From Paractinoplanes rishiriensis (GTDB lineage: Bacteria > Actinomycetota > Actinomycetes > Mycobacteriales > Micromonosporaceae), in assembly GCF_016862375.1 (NCBI RefSeq), contig NZ_BOMV01000012.1, forward strand, positions 62,001 to 126,000: a DNA stretch of 64,000 nt. The letters are read 5' to 3'. Below are positions 8,616-17,699 of the stretch, piece by piece; positions within the stretch are counted from its first letter, which is position 1; every line of letters starts with the position of its first letter. The notes under the pieces were generated by a model. The model made no database searches and had not been told where the DNA came from. It was given only the letters and a program-made list of their open reading frames with translations. A program made the position numbers and the translations under genes.

Positions 8616-9638
8616 ATGGCCCGTATCAGCAATCCGCTCTTCCCGGGGGCGCCGCCGGTGCCGGACCGTGGGGAGCTGCCGGAACTCGACCGCTCCGACC
8701 CCGAGGGTGCCATCGCCGAGGCCGTGAAGCGCTACTCCAACTGGGGCCGCTGGGGCGCCGATGACGTGCTCGGCACGCTCAACTTCCTGGACGACGCCAA
8801 GCGCCGCGAGGGCGCCGCGCTGGTCCGCCGCGGGGTGAGCTTCTCGCTGGCCCAGTCGTTCGACATGAACGGGCCGCAGAAGGGCTGGCGCCGCCGCACC
8901 AACCCGGTGCACACCTTGCTGGACACCGGCCTGGACGCGGAACGCGGCCAGGGCTTCCCGCACGGCCTGGGCGGCGCCGACGACGTCGTCTTCATGCCGC
9001 TCCAGGCGTCGACCCAGTGGGACGGGCTGGGCCACATCTTCGACCACGGGCGCGCCTGGAACGGCCGGCGGGCCGGCGACGTGGTGACCAGCGAGGGCGA
9101 CCTTGTCACCGGCATCGAGACGGCGGCCGCGGCGATCGCCGGCCGGGGCGTGCTGCTCGACGTCGGCCGCGCGTTCGGCACCGGCGGCGAACTGCCGGAC
9201 GGCTTCGCCATCACCGCCGAGCACCTGCGGGCCACCGCCGAGGCGCAGGGCAGCCCGGTCGGCCGCGGTGACCTGGTCTGTGTGCGCACCGGCCGGCTGG
9301 CCCGGGCCCGGCGGGAGGGCTGGGGCGACTACGCCGGCGGTCCGGCACCCGGCCTGTCGTTCACCACGGCCGGCTGGCTGCACGACTCCGAGATCGCCGG
9401 CATCGCGACCGACACCTGGGGTTTCGAGGTCCGCCCGAATGAGTTCGACGACGCGTTCCAGCCCCTGCACCAGGTCGCCATCCCGCACCTCGGCCTGTTC
9501 ATCGGCGAGATGTGGGACCTGGACGCGCTGGCCGACGACTGCGCCGCGGACGGCGTCCACGACTTCTGGCTCACGGCGGCTCCGCTGCCGGTGACCGGCG
9601 CGGTCGGCGCTCCGGTCAACCCCCTGGCCGTGAAATGA
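8616..9638 (+). CDS. cyclase-family hydrolase (kynurenine formamidase-like fold)
   Basis: A 340-residue member of the metal-dependent cyclase/formamidase superfamily. The usual metal motif HxGTHxDxxxH is replaced by the variant STQWDGLGHIFDHG (about residues 132-146), as in the longer cyclase subgroup. It is first in a five-gene catabolic operon (FAD monooxygenase, extradiol dioxygenase, FAH-family hydrolase, alpha/beta hydrolase) and so probably hydrolyses an amide, lactone or ring-opened intermediate. A specific reaction cannot be assigned. It sits behind the palindromic operator. Confidence 0.8.
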   Translation: MARISNPLFPGAPPVPDRGELPELDRSDPEGAIAEAVKRYSNWGRWGADDVLGTLNFLDDAKRREGAALVRRGVSFSLAQSFDMNGPQKGWRRRTNPVHTLLDTGLDAERGQGFPHGLGGADDVVFMPLQASTQWDGLGHIFDHGRAWNGRRAGDVVTSEGDLVTGIETAAAAIAGRGVLLDVGRAFGTGGELPDGFAITAEHLRATAEAQGSPVGRGDLVCVRTGRLARARREGWGDYAGGPAPGLSFTTAGWLHDSEIAGIATDTWGFEVRPNEFDDAFQPLHQVAIPHLGLFIGEMWDLDALADDCAADGVHDFWLTAAPLPVTGAVGAPVNPLAVK

Positions 9639-9660
9639 GCCGTCAAGTGAGGAGCATCCG

Positions 9661-10791
9661 ATGACCGCCGTGCACACCGTCCTCGTCGTGGGCAGCGGCC
9701 TGGCCGGCACCGCGACCGCCATCCACCTGGCCGGCCGGGGCGTCGCCGTCGACCTGGTCGAGATCAAGCCGGACATCGCCGCGATCGGCTCCGGCATCAC
9801 CCTGCAGGGCAATGCCCTGCGCGAACTGCGTGCGCTGGGCGTCTGGGAGAGCTGTCGGGAGCAGGGGTACGCCTTCGACGTCACCGGCCTGCGCGCGCCC
9901 GACCCGGCCGGCACGCTGCTCGTGGAGATCCCGGACGCCCGCACCGGTGGCCCGGACCTGCCCGCCGTGATGGGCATGCCCCGGCCGGCGCTGGCCCGCA
10001 TCCTGGTCGACCGGGCCGTGGCGGCCGGCGTGCGGGTCCGCTTCGGCACCACGTACACGTCGCTGCGCCAGGACGACGCGGGCGTGGACGTGACATTCGC
10101 GGACGGCTCGACCGGCCGGTACGACCTGGTGGTGGGCGCCGACGGGGTCCGGTCGTGGACCCGGCGGCAGCTCGGCATCGAACTGGAGACCCGGTCGACC
10201 GGCATGGGCATCTGGCGCGCGTTCGGGCCGCGGCCGGCGAGCGTGACCCGGACCGACCTGTACTACGGCGGGCCGTCGTACATCGCCGGGTACTGCCCGA
10301 CCGGGGAGAACTCGCTGTACGCGTACATCGTGGAGCCCGCACAGGACCGCTCCACGCTGACCCCCGCGGAGCAGCTCGCCACCATGACGGAGCTGGCCGC
10401 GGCGTACCACGGACCCTGGGACGAGATCCGCGACCTGCTGACCGACCCGCAGACGGTGAACTACACCTGGTTCGAGACGCACGTGCTGCCGGCGCCGTGG
10501 CACCGCGGCCGGGTGGTGCTGATCGGCGACGCCGCGCACACCTGCCCGCCCACCCTGGCCCAGGGCGGCGCACAGGCCCTCGAGGACGCCGCGGTGCTGA
10601 CCGGACTGCTGACCGAGCGGGACACCGTGGACGACGACCTGTGGGCCACCTTCACCGCCCGCCGCTTCGACCGCGCCAAGACCGTGGTCGACGCGTCCAA
10701 CCAGCTCGGCCAGTGGCTGCTCGACGACGTGCGGGGCGACGTGCCCGGCCTGATCCGCAGCGTCGCGGCCGTCGTCAGCCGGCCGGCGTGA
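9661..10791 (+). CDS. FAD-dependent aromatic hydroxylase (PHBH-type)
   Basis: A 376-residue class A flavoprotein monooxygenase. It has the Rossmann motif GSGLAG at the N-terminus, the DG-type segment VGADGVRSW and the GD motif LIGDAAHTCPP followed by QGGAQALEDA. Such enzymes use NAD(P)H and O2 to hydroxylate a phenolic ring, normally giving the catechol or hydroquinone needed for extradiol cleavage. GAGGAG precedes ATG 9661. The gene immediately upstream of the ring-cleavage dioxygenase fits this order of reactions. Confidence 0.88.
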   Translation: MTAVHTVLVVGSGLAGTATAIHLAGRGVAVDLVEIKPDIAAIGSGITLQGNALRELRALGVWESCREQGYAFDVTGLRAPDPAGTLLVEIPDARTGGPDLPAVMGMPRPALARILVDRAVAAGVRVRFGTTYTSLRQDDAGVDVTFADGSTGRYDLVVGADGVRSWTRRQLGIELETRSTGMGIWRAFGPRPASVTRTDLYYGGPSYIAGYCPTGENSLYAYIVEPAQDRSTLTPAEQLATMTELAAAYHGPWDEIRDLLTDPQTVNYTWFETHVLPAPWHRGRVVLIGDAAHTCPPTLAQGGAQALEDAAVLTGLLTERDTVDDDLWATFTARRFDRAKTVVDASNQLGQWLLDDVRGDVPGLIRSVAAVVSRPA

Positions 10792-10802
10792 ACGGAGAGA
10801 CG

Positions 10803-11741
10803 ATGACCCAGCGACTCATCACCCACCTGCGGCACGTCGACCTGGCCGTGCCCGACTACGGCAGGCAGCTCGACTTCTACACCGGCACCTGGGGCCTGAA
10901 GGCCGAGCACAGCGACTCCGGGCTCACCTTCCTGGCCGCCGAGGGCAGCCCCGAGCAGTACGTGGTGCGGCTGCGCCAGGCCCGCGACAAGCGCATCGAC
11001 CTGATCGCGTTCGGCGCCGCCTCGGCCGCCGACGTCGACACCCTGGCCGCGCGGCTGGCCGCCGACGGCGTGCGGCTGGTCGGCGAGCCCGGCAAGCTGC
11101 AGACCCCGGGCGTCGGCTACGGCTTCCGGTTCTTCGACAACGAGGGCCGTACGGTCGAGATCTCCGCGGACGTGGCGGTCCGGCAGCACCGGCCGATCGA
11201 GGAGGGCGAGTCGATCCCGGTCCGCCTCTCGCACGTCGTGCTCAACTCGGCCGACCCGGAGGCCACCCGCGCGTTCTACGAGAAGCACCTGGGGTTCGCG
11301 CTGTCCGACACCCTGATGCACCCGCACCTGGGCAAGATGATGTGGTTCATGCGGGTCAACACCTGGCATCACAGCCTCGCCATCGCCCGCTGCCCGCACC
11401 CGTCGCTGCACCACGCCAGCTTCGAGCTGCGCGGCCTCGACGAGTACATGCGCGGCACCGGCAGGGTGCTCCGGGCCGGCGTCGAGAAGATCTGGGGACC
11501 TGGCCGCCACCTGGCCGGCAACAACACGTTCAGCTACTTCCTCGACCCCAGCGGCAACACCATGGAGTACACCACCGAGCTGGAGCGGATCGACGAGGAC
11601 ACCTGGCACCCGCACCTCTACGACTTCACCCGGCCCGAGGTGGCCGACCAGTGGGGCACCGCGAACGCGATGAACGAGTTCGTCGCGAAGCGCTCGTTCA
11701 ACGACCCCGACCAGGGGCTGTTCCAGGCCCCGCCGGTCTGA
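10803..11741 (+). CDS. two-domain VOC extradiol ring-cleavage dioxygenase
   Basis: A 312-residue type I extradiol dioxygenase with two vicinal-oxygen-chelate repeats (from HLRHVDLAV and from RLSHVVLNS). The three iron ligands are visible in the second repeat: His in RLSHVV (about 143), His in TWHHSLAI (about 190) and Glu in GNTMEYTTE (about 255). It cleaves a catechol next to its hydroxyls. The start ATG 10803 follows ACGGAGAG, and the stop shares one base with the next start (TGATG). Confidence 0.88.
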   Translation: MTQRLITHLRHVDLAVPDYGRQLDFYTGTWGLKAEHSDSGLTFLAAEGSPEQYVVRLRQARDKRIDLIAFGAASAADVDTLAARLAADGVRLVGEPGKLQTPGVGYGFRFFDNEGRTVEISADVAVRQHRPIEEGESIPVRLSHVVLNSADPEATRAFYEKHLGFALSDTLMHPHLGKMMWFMRVNTWHHSLAIARCPHPSLHHASFELRGLDEYMRGTGRVLRAGVEKIWGPGRHLAGNNTFSYFLDPSGNTMEYTTELERIDEDTWHPHLYDFTRPEVADQWGTANAMNEFVAKRSFNDPDQGLFQAPPV

Positions 11742-12682
11742 TGCGGTTCGCTACCTACGAGGCGGGCGGCGAGCGCCACGCGGCGGTCGTCTCCGCGGCC
11801 GGCCTGCACGCGCTCCCCGGTGTCACGGTTCTCGACCTGGTGCGCGGCGGCCTGCCGGCGGCGCGGGAGATCGGTGCGGCGGCCCTCGGCGGGCCGGCCG
11901 TGCCGGTCGGGTCGGTGCGGCTGCTGCCGCCACTGGAGCCGGTGGCGGTACGCGACTTCGTGGCGTTCGAGGAGCACGTCGAGGGCGTCGTGCGCAGCGT
12001 CGCCGGTGGTGCCGGGGTGCCGCCCGAGTGGTACGAGGCACCGGCGTTCTATTTCACCAACCCGTACGCGCTGGTCGGCGCGCACGACGACGTGCCGGTG
12101 CCGCCCGGCTCCAAGCTGTTCGACTTCGAGCTGGAGGTCGCCGTGGTGGTCGGCCGGGACGGCGCGTCGCTGACCCCGGAGCAGGCCCGCGAGCACATCT
12201 TCGGCTACGCGGTCATGAACGACTGGTCGGCCCGCGACCTGCAACGCCGCGAGATGAGGGTGCAGCTCGGCCCGGCCAAGGGCAAGGACTCGGCCACCAC
12301 CCTCGGGCCCTGGCTGGTCACCGCCGACGAACTGGCCCCGCGCGCCGATCCGGACGGCCACCTGCCGCTGGAGATGCGGGTGTCGGTCAACGGCACCGAG
12401 ATCGGCCGGGATCTGTTGTCGCACATGGGCTGGCCGTTCCAGGACCTGATCGCGTACGCGTCCCGCGGCACCACGGTCCGGGCCGGTGACGTGCTCGGCT
12501 CCGGCACCTGCGGCAACGGCGGCTGCCTGGCCGAGCTGTGGGGCCGCCGGGGCGCGACCGAACCGCCGCCGCTGCGGCCCGGCGACGTGGTCGAGATGAC
12601 CGTCGAGGGCATCGGCACCATCCGCAACCGGGTTGTCGAGGGCCTCGACCTGCCACCCGTCCGCCCCGCCCGCCGCCGCTGA
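11741..12682 (+). CDS. fumarylacetoacetate hydrolase-family protein
   Basis: A 313-residue FAH-family enzyme. The metal site is recognisable as FDFELEVAVVVGRD (about 128-141) followed by GYAVMNDWSARDLQRRE. The family hydrolyses C-C bonds of acylpyruvates or hydrates/decarboxylates 2-hydroxydienoates, i.e. the steps after extradiol cleavage. Its one-base overlap with the dioxygenase implies coupled translation. It may act on the ring-fission product directly, or after the C-C hydrolase encoded next. Confidence 0.88.
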   Translation: MRFATYEAGGERHAAVVSAAGLHALPGVTVLDLVRGGLPAAREIGAAALGGPAVPVGSVRLLPPLEPVAVRDFVAFEEHVEGVVRSVAGGAGVPPEWYEAPAFYFTNPYALVGAHDDVPVPPGSKLFDFELEVAVVVGRDGASLTPEQAREHIFGYAVMNDWSARDLQRREMRVQLGPAKGKDSATTLGPWLVTADELAPRADPDGHLPLEMRVSVNGTEIGRDLLSHMGWPFQDLIAYASRGTTVRAGDVLGSGTCGNGGCLAELWGRRGATEPPPLRPGDVVEMTVEGIGTIRNRVVEGLDLPPVRPARRR

Positions 12683-12694
12683 GAGGACCTCACG

Positions 12695-13840
12695 ATGTAC
12701 GAGTACTTCCCCGGCAACTACGTCTGGAACCTGGGCGTCGTCGCCACCCTGAACTCCGGCGGGCTGATCGACGAGGTGGACCGGGCCTGCCGCCCGATCC
12801 GGGAGGCGGCGACCCGGGGTGAGGACGCCGGCACGCCGGACTTCCTGCGGGCCTGGACCGCGCTCACCGACCAGCTCGTGAGCCAGGCCGAGGCCGCCGA
12901 GAAGGCCGGGCACCGGCGCACCGCCGGCCAGCTGTACTTCCGGGCCACGAACTACCTGTGCCAGGCCGAGCGGATGCTGTCCAACGCCGACCCGGACCGG
13001 CTGCCGGCCTACCGCCGGGTGCTGTCGCTGGCCGGGAAGGCGTTCGAGCTGCGCGACCCGCGGATCAGCCGGGTGGAGATCCCATACCGGGGCGGCAGCC
13101 TGCCCGCGTACTTCAGCGCCGCGCCGGGTGATGGTCCCGCGCCCGTCGTCGTGCTGGTCAACGGGCTCGATTCGACCAAGGAGCACATGTACGCGTCGAG
13201 CCACTGGGCGGAGCTGGCCGCGCGCGGCATCTCGTGCCTGATGCTCGACCAGCCCGGCACCGGCGAGGCGCTGCGGCTGCGCGGCCTGACCGCCCGGATC
13301 GACGCCGAGACGTGGGCCGGTGCCGCGGTCGACTACCTGGAAACCCGCTCCGGTGTGGACGCTGCGCGGATCGGCATCGTGGGCTGGTCGCTGGGCGGCT
13401 ATTACGCGCCGCGCGCCGCCGCGTACGAGAAAAGATTTGCTCTCTGCGTGGCCTGGGGCGCCAACCACAACTGGGGCGCGGTGCAACGACGCCGGCTGGA
13501 ACGCGAGGGTGAGCGCCCGGTCCCGCACTACTGGGAGCACGTGCTGTGGGTCTGGGGCCACACCGACCTGGCCGAGTTCATGGAGTACGCGGACGGCGTG
13601 CACCTGGACGGCGTGGTCGAGCACATCACCGTGCCGTTCCTGATCGCGCACGGCGCCGGCGACCGGCAGATCCCGCTGGAGTACGCCCGTCGCTCCTACG
13701 ACCAGGCGGTCAACAGCCCGAAGCGCGAGCTGCGCGTGTTCACCGCCGAGGAGGGCGCGACCGAACACATCGGCCTCGACCACCTGCCGCACGTGAGCAG
13801 CTTCATCGCCGACTGGGTGGCCGACACGTTCGCCGCATGA
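12695..13840 (+). CDS. alpha/beta hydrolase with helical N-terminal lid (C-C hydrolase-like)
   Basis: A 381-residue hydrolase. A ~130-residue helical N-terminal region precedes the alpha/beta fold. The nucleophile elbow GWSLGG carries Ser about residue 231; an acid in HGAGDRQIP and a His in TEHIGLDH complete a likely triad. This architecture recalls the 2,6-dihydroxypseudooxynicotine hydrolase group, which cleaves C-C bonds. GAGAGGA precedes ATG 12695. As last gene of the ring-cleavage operon it plausibly removes the acyl side chain of the substrate or ring-fission product. Confidence 0.82.
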   Translation: MYEYFPGNYVWNLGVVATLNSGGLIDEVDRACRPIREAATRGEDAGTPDFLRAWTALTDQLVSQAEAAEKAGHRRTAGQLYFRATNYLCQAERMLSNADPDRLPAYRRVLSLAGKAFELRDPRISRVEIPYRGGSLPAYFSAAPGDGPAPVVVLVNGLDSTKEHMYASSHWAELAARGISCLMLDQPGTGEALRLRGLTARIDAETWAGAAVDYLETRSGVDAARIGIVGWSLGGYYAPRAAAYEKRFALCVAWGANHNWGAVQRRRLEREGERPVPHYWEHVLWVWGHTDLAEFMEYADGVHLDGVVEHITVPFLIAHGAGDRQIPLEYARRSYDQAVNSPKRELRVFTAEEGATEHIGLDHLPHVSSFIADWVADTFAA

Positions 13841-13850
13841 CATCTGTCAT
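13837..13850. promoter_or_regulatory. perfect palindrome ATGACA-TC-TGTCAT
   Basis: This 14-bp palindrome overlaps the hydrolase stop codon and lies 57 bp before the ABC/two-component operon. It is a candidate site for the NarL-type response regulator encoded in that operon. Confidence 0.45.
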
Positions 13851-13907
13851 CCGAACCGGTGTGCGGGCGCACTACTGAGCCGGCCCGCGGCATCGAACAC
13901 TTTCTGC

Positions 13908-14837
13908 ATGACGAGTTCAGGTGCTGCGCCGGCGGTCGAGGTGACCGAGCTGACCCGGCGCTACGGCAGCTTCCTCGCGGTGCGGGGAGTGTCGTTCCAG
14001 GTGGAGCGGGGCGAGCTGTTCGCGCTGCTCGGCACCAACGGTGCCGGTAAGACGTCCACGCTCGAGGTGGTCGAGGGCCTGGAGCGGCCCACCGGCGGCG
14101 GCGTGCGGGTGCTCGGCCACGACCCGTACACCGAACGCCCCGCGGTGCGCCCGCGGATCGGCGTGATGTTGCAGGAGGGCGGCTTTCCGCCGGACCTCAC
14201 GGCCGCGGAGACCCTGGCCATGTGGGGCGGTACGCTCTCCCGCCCGCGCCCGGTGGGCGAGGTGCTCACGCTGGTCGGCCTGGACCATCGGGCGACGGTA
14301 CGGGTCAAGCAGCTCTCCGGCGGCGAGCGGCGCCGCCTCGACCTGGCGCTGGCCCTGCTCGGCCGGCCCGAGGTGCTGTTCCTCGACGAACCGACCACCG
14401 GCCTCGACCCGGAGAGCCGGCAGCGCACCTGGCAACTGGTCCGCGGCCTGCTGCTGGACGGCGTCACGGTGCTGCTCACCACGCACTACCTGGAGGAGGC
14501 CGAGGCGCTCGCCGACCGGCTCGCCATCATGCACCGCGGCGAGATCGTGACCACCGGGTCGGTGGCCGAGGTGGTGGCGGCGTATCCGGCGCGGATCCGG
14601 TTCGCGCTGCCCGAGCACGTGCACCGGGGCGAGCTGCCGGCGATCTCCGGGGTGCAGCCGGGCGACGGGCGGGCCATCACCATCCAGACCGCGGCCCTGC
14701 AGCAGACGCTGACCGTCCTGCTCAACTGGGCCGCCGACCGCGACATCGCGCTCGGCGAACTGGACGCCCGCTCGGCCTCCCTCGAAGAGGCGTTCCTGGC
14801 GATCGCCGGTGCCGACCGCGAGGCGGTGGCCGCATGA
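13908..14837 (+). CDS. ABC transporter ATP-binding protein
   Basis: A 309-residue ATPase with Walker A GTNGAGKT, signature LSGGERRR, Walker B VLFLDEPTTGLD and switch His in TTHYLEEA. It fits the DrrA/CcmA-like exporters that pair with ABC-2 permeases, and the permease gene overlaps it by ATGA. The C-terminal ~80 residues form the extra domain common in this group. Together with the two-component genes downstream it looks like a stress- or drug-responsive export module. The substrate is unknown. Confidence 0.92.
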   Translation: MTSSGAAPAVEVTELTRRYGSFLAVRGVSFQVERGELFALLGTNGAGKTSTLEVVEGLERPTGGGVRVLGHDPYTERPAVRPRIGVMLQEGGFPPDLTAAETLAMWGGTLSRPRPVGEVLTLVGLDHRATVRVKQLSGGERRRLDLALALLGRPEVLFLDEPTTGLDPESRQRTWQLVRGLLLDGVTVLLTTHYLEEAEALADRLAIMHRGEIVTTGSVAEVVAAYPARIRFALPEHVHRGELPAISGVQPGDGRAITIQTAALQQTLTVLLNWAADRDIALGELDARSASLEEAFLAIAGADREAVAA

Positions 14838-15616
14838 GTGCCGTGCTGCGCCGGGTCCGGTCGCTGTCCGCCGCCGAGATGCGCCTGCTGTTCCGCAACA
14901 AGACCGCCGTTTTCAGCGCGTTCGTGCTGCCCCTCGGCATGGTCGGCCTGCTGGCCGGCGTCAAGATCGACGGTGGTCAGCTGTCCACCAACGCGTTCGT
15001 CATGACGTCGCTGCTCGGCTTCGTGCTGCTCGCCGCGGTCTATTACAACCTGGTGACCACGTACGTCTCCCGGCGCGAGGAACTGGTGCTCAAGCGCCTG
15101 CGGGCCGGGGAGCTCACCGACCGCGAGATCCTCGCCGGGGTGGCCGCGCCGGCCATCGTGGTGGCCGTCCTGCAATGCCTGGTGGCCGCCGTGGCCGGCG
15201 CGGCCTGGCTCGGCCTGCCGGTGCCGGTGAACCTGGTGCTGCTGCTGGTCGCGGTGCTCGGCGGCACGGTGGTGTTCGTGTTGCTGGCGGCGGCCTCCGC
15301 GGCGTTCACCCGGACCGCCGAGATGGCCCAGGTGACCACGCTGCCGGTGCTGATGGCCTGCCTGCTGGGCTCGGGCGTGGTCCTGCCGCTGACCGAACTG
15401 CCCGAACCGGTCGCCGACGTGCTGCGGGTGCTGCCGCTCACCCCGGTGGTCGACCTGATGCGCCTCGGCTGGTCCGGCACGGTCGGTGTGGAGGCGCCGG
15501 CCGGCTTCACCGGCGTGCTGGCGCCGTCGCTGGCCCCGCTCGGCCTGCTCGCGGTCTGGCTGGTGCTGGGCACGCTGGCGGTCAAGCGCTGGTTCCGCTG
15601 GGAACCGCGGCGCTAG
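14834..15616 (+). CDS. ABC-2 type transporter permease
   Basis: A 260-residue membrane protein with about six hydrophobic segments and an N-terminal amphipathic stretch (SLSAAEMRLLFRNK), typical of ABC-2 exporters. ATG 14834 overlaps the ATPase stop (ATGA), giving a one-to-one coupled half-transporter. The stop codon TAG is also the first three bases of the -10 element proposed for the histidine kinase gene. Confidence 0.9.
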   Translation: MSAVLRRVRSLSAAEMRLLFRNKTAVFSAFVLPLGMVGLLAGVKIDGGQLSTNAFVMTSLLGFVLLAAVYYNLVTTYVSRREELVLKRLRAGELTDREILAGVAAPAIVVAVLQCLVAAVAGAAWLGLPVPVNLVLLLVAVLGGTVVFVLLAAASAAFTRTAEMAQVTTLPVLMACLLGSGVVLPLTELPEPVADVLRVLPLTPVVDLMRLGWSGTVGVEAPAGFTGVLAPSLAPLGLLAVWLVLGTLAVKRWFRWEPRR

Positions 15617-15619
15617 GGT
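15614..15619 (+). promoter_or_regulatory. internal leaderless promoter (-10 TAGGGT)
   Basis: TAGGGT lies exactly 7 nt before ATG 15627, which lacks a ribosome site. The kinase-regulator pair may thus be expressed independently of the ABC genes. Confidence 0.45.
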
Positions 15620-15626
15620 CGGCTTC

Positions 15627-16946
15627 ATGTTCAGGTGGTGGCGGGAACGCAGCCAGGCGGCGCGCTTCGACTTGTCGGTCCGGGGGTCGTTCTATCTGAA
15701 CTTCGGCATCGTGGTGGCCCTGGCCACCGTGTCGCTGATGTCCGACCTGGGCGACGGCACCTGGCTGGTGCTGCTGCTGTTCGCGGCCCAGGCGGTGTGC
15801 TGCACCCTGCTGGTGCGCGCCGGCCTCGACCACCACGCCGGCCGCCGCTCCCGCCCGGTCGTGCTGGCCGTGGTCGCGGTCGCGGTGACCGCGGCCGGGG
15901 TGCTGGCCGCGTATCTCGCCTACCCCGACGCCGACCCCGACCGGCAGGACGGGCCGGCGAACGCCATCCTGGTCATCCTGGGCGGCTGCCTGGTGGCGGC
16001 GCTGACCACCGCGGTCCGGTCGTACGTCACCGTCGCCACCGGCCTGGCCCTGTGCGCGACCGCGTACGGGATCTCGGCCGCCCAGGGTGTCCGCAACATT
16101 CCCGGCCTGCTCGCGTTCGGCTTCATGCTCCTGGTCGTCGGCCTGGCCTGCCGGGTGACCACCTGGATGCTCGACGTGGTGTGGGAGCTCGACCGCGCCC
16201 GGCAGGTGCAGGCCGGCCTCGCGGTGGCCGAGGAGAGGCTGCGCTTCGCCCGCGACCTGCACGACGTCGTCGGCCGAACGCTCTCGGTCATCGCGCTGAA
16301 ATCGGAGCTGGCCGCCCAACTGGCCCGCCGAGGCCGCGACTCGGCGATCGACGAGATGCTCGAGGTGCGCCGCATCGCCCAGGAGTCGCTGGACGAGTTG
16401 CGCGCCGTGGTCGGCGGTTACCGCGCCGCCGACCTGGACTCGGAGCTGGCCGGCGCCCGCTCGCTGCTGGCCTCGGCCGGCATCGAATGCCGCATGATCG
16501 GCGACGGCAGCGGCCTGCCCGCCGAGGTGCAGGGCACGCTGGGCTGGGCGGTCCGCGAGGGCACCACGAACGTGCTGCGGCACAGCGACGCCCGCACCTG
16601 CACCATCACCCTGCGCGGCGCCGCCGCCGGCGAAGTCACGCTGACCATGGACAACGACGGCGTCCGCGCCCCCGCCCCGGCCGCCGGGTCCCGGGTCCGC
16701 TTCGGCAGCGGCCTGGTGGGCCTGGCCGAGCGGCTGGCCGCGCTGGGCGGCACCGCCACCGCCGAACGCCACGGCAAAGACAGCTTCCGCCTGACGATCA
16801 CCCTCTCGGCCGCCCCCGCGGCGGCGTCCCGCTCCGCGGCACCGCCCGCCCCCGCTCCACCGCTCACCATTCCCGCCGCCACGGCCACCGCGCCCGAGCC
16901 GCCGATATCGGCGGGTGACGTAGCTGGAGAGCGGGAGCCCGCGTGA
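15627..16946 (+). CDS. sensor histidine kinase, NarL/DesK-type
   Basis: A 439-residue membrane kinase. About five to six transmembrane segments occupy the first ~190 residues with little extracellular sequence, suggesting a signal in or at the membrane. The HisKA_3 dimerisation helix carries the phosphoacceptor in ARDLHDVVG (His about 212). The HATPase domain shows the N-box in REGTTNVLRHS and a glycine loop in FGSGLVGLAERL. A Pro/Ala-rich tail of ~45 residues is unusual. It overlaps the regulator gene by GTGA. The DesKR-like arrangement next to an ABC exporter suggests sensing of membrane stress or an exported lipid/antibiotic. Confidence 0.9.
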   Translation: MFRWWRERSQAARFDLSVRGSFYLNFGIVVALATVSLMSDLGDGTWLVLLLFAAQAVCCTLLVRAGLDHHAGRRSRPVVLAVVAVAVTAAGVLAAYLAYPDADPDRQDGPANAILVILGGCLVAALTTAVRSYVTVATGLALCATAYGISAAQGVRNIPGLLAFGFMLLVVGLACRVTTWMLDVVWELDRARQVQAGLAVAEERLRFARDLHDVVGRTLSVIALKSELAAQLARRGRDSAIDEMLEVRRIAQESLDELRAVVGGYRAADLDSELAGARSLLASAGIECRMIGDGSGLPAEVQGTLGWAVREGTTNVLRHSDARTCTITLRGAAAGEVTLTMDNDGVRAPAPAAGSRVRFGSGLVGLAERLAALGGTATAERHGKDSFRLTITLSAAPAAASRSAAPPAPAPPLTIPAATATAPEPPISAGDVAGEREPA

Positions 16947-17560
16947 GCGACACGCCGATCCGGATTCTGCTGGCCGACGACGAGCACCTCATCCGCGGCG
17001 CCCTGGCCGCGCTGCTCGGGCTCGAGCCCGACCTCACCGTCGTGGCGCAGGCGGCCACCGGCGCCGAGGCGCTGTCGATGGCGCGGGCGCTGCACCCCGA
17101 CGTGGCCGTGCTCGACCTTCAGCTCCCGGACCTCGACGGGGTGCGGGTCGCCGAGCGGCTGCACGACGAGCTGCCGCGGTGTCACACGATGATCGTTACC
17201 AGTCATGGGCTGCCGGGGCATCTCAAGCGCGCGCTCACCGCGGGGGTCCGCGGCTTCCTGCCCAAGACGGTGTCGGCCGAGACGCTGGCCACCGTGGTGC
17301 GCACCGTGCACGGCGGCGGCCGCTACGTCGACCCGCAACTGGCCGCCGAGGCGATCGGGGCCGGCGACAGCCCGCTCACCGCCCGCGAGGCGCAGGTGCT
17401 GGAACTCGCCGCCGCCGGCGCACCGGTCGAGGAGATCGCCCGGAAGGCGGCGCTGTCGGCCGGCACGGTTCGCAACTACCTGTCCGCCGCGGTCACCAAG
17501 CTGGGCGCGGCCAACCGGCACGAGGCGGTCCGGCTGGCCCGCAGCTACGGCTGGATCTGA
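16943..17560 (+). CDS. response regulator, NarL/FixJ family
   Basis: A 205-residue regulator. The receiver domain has the acidic pocket ADDEH near the N-terminus and the phospho-acceptor in VAVLDLQLPD (Asp about 57). The C-terminal LuxR-type helix-turn-helix spans LTAREAQVLELAAAG to LSAAVTKLG. Start GTG 16943 is coupled to the kinase. The palindrome at 13837-13850 is a plausible target upstream of the ABC genes. Confidence 0.92.
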   Translation: MSDTPIRILLADDEHLIRGALAALLGLEPDLTVVAQAATGAEALSMARALHPDVAVLDLQLPDLDGVRVAERLHDELPRCHTMIVTSHGLPGHLKRALTAGVRGFLPKTVSAETLATVVRTVHGGGRYVDPQLAAEAIGAGDSPLTAREAQVLELAAAGAPVEEIARKAALSAGTVRNYLSAAVTKLGAANRHEAVRLARSYGWI

Positions 17561-17591
17561 ACGCCGAATCCAAATCGATTCCGCAATTTAT

Positions 17592-17632
17592 CCGTGGCAA
17601 TAGCTTGTGTCCCACATGGACCCGTGGCAATA
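17592..17632 (+). promoter_or_regulatory. 30-bp-phased direct repeat CCGTGGCAATA
   Basis: CCGTGGCAATA occurs at 17592-17602 and 17622-17632, a 30-bp phase (about three helical turns), in an AT-richer promoter region for the operon at 17.7-20.4 kb. It is probably an activator or repressor binding array. Confidence 0.45.
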
Positions 17633-17699
17633 TCGTCGGCGATCATCAACTGAGTGCGGCGGGCTTCCGCCGAACGGGGACTTAGGGAGATGTTCTGCC

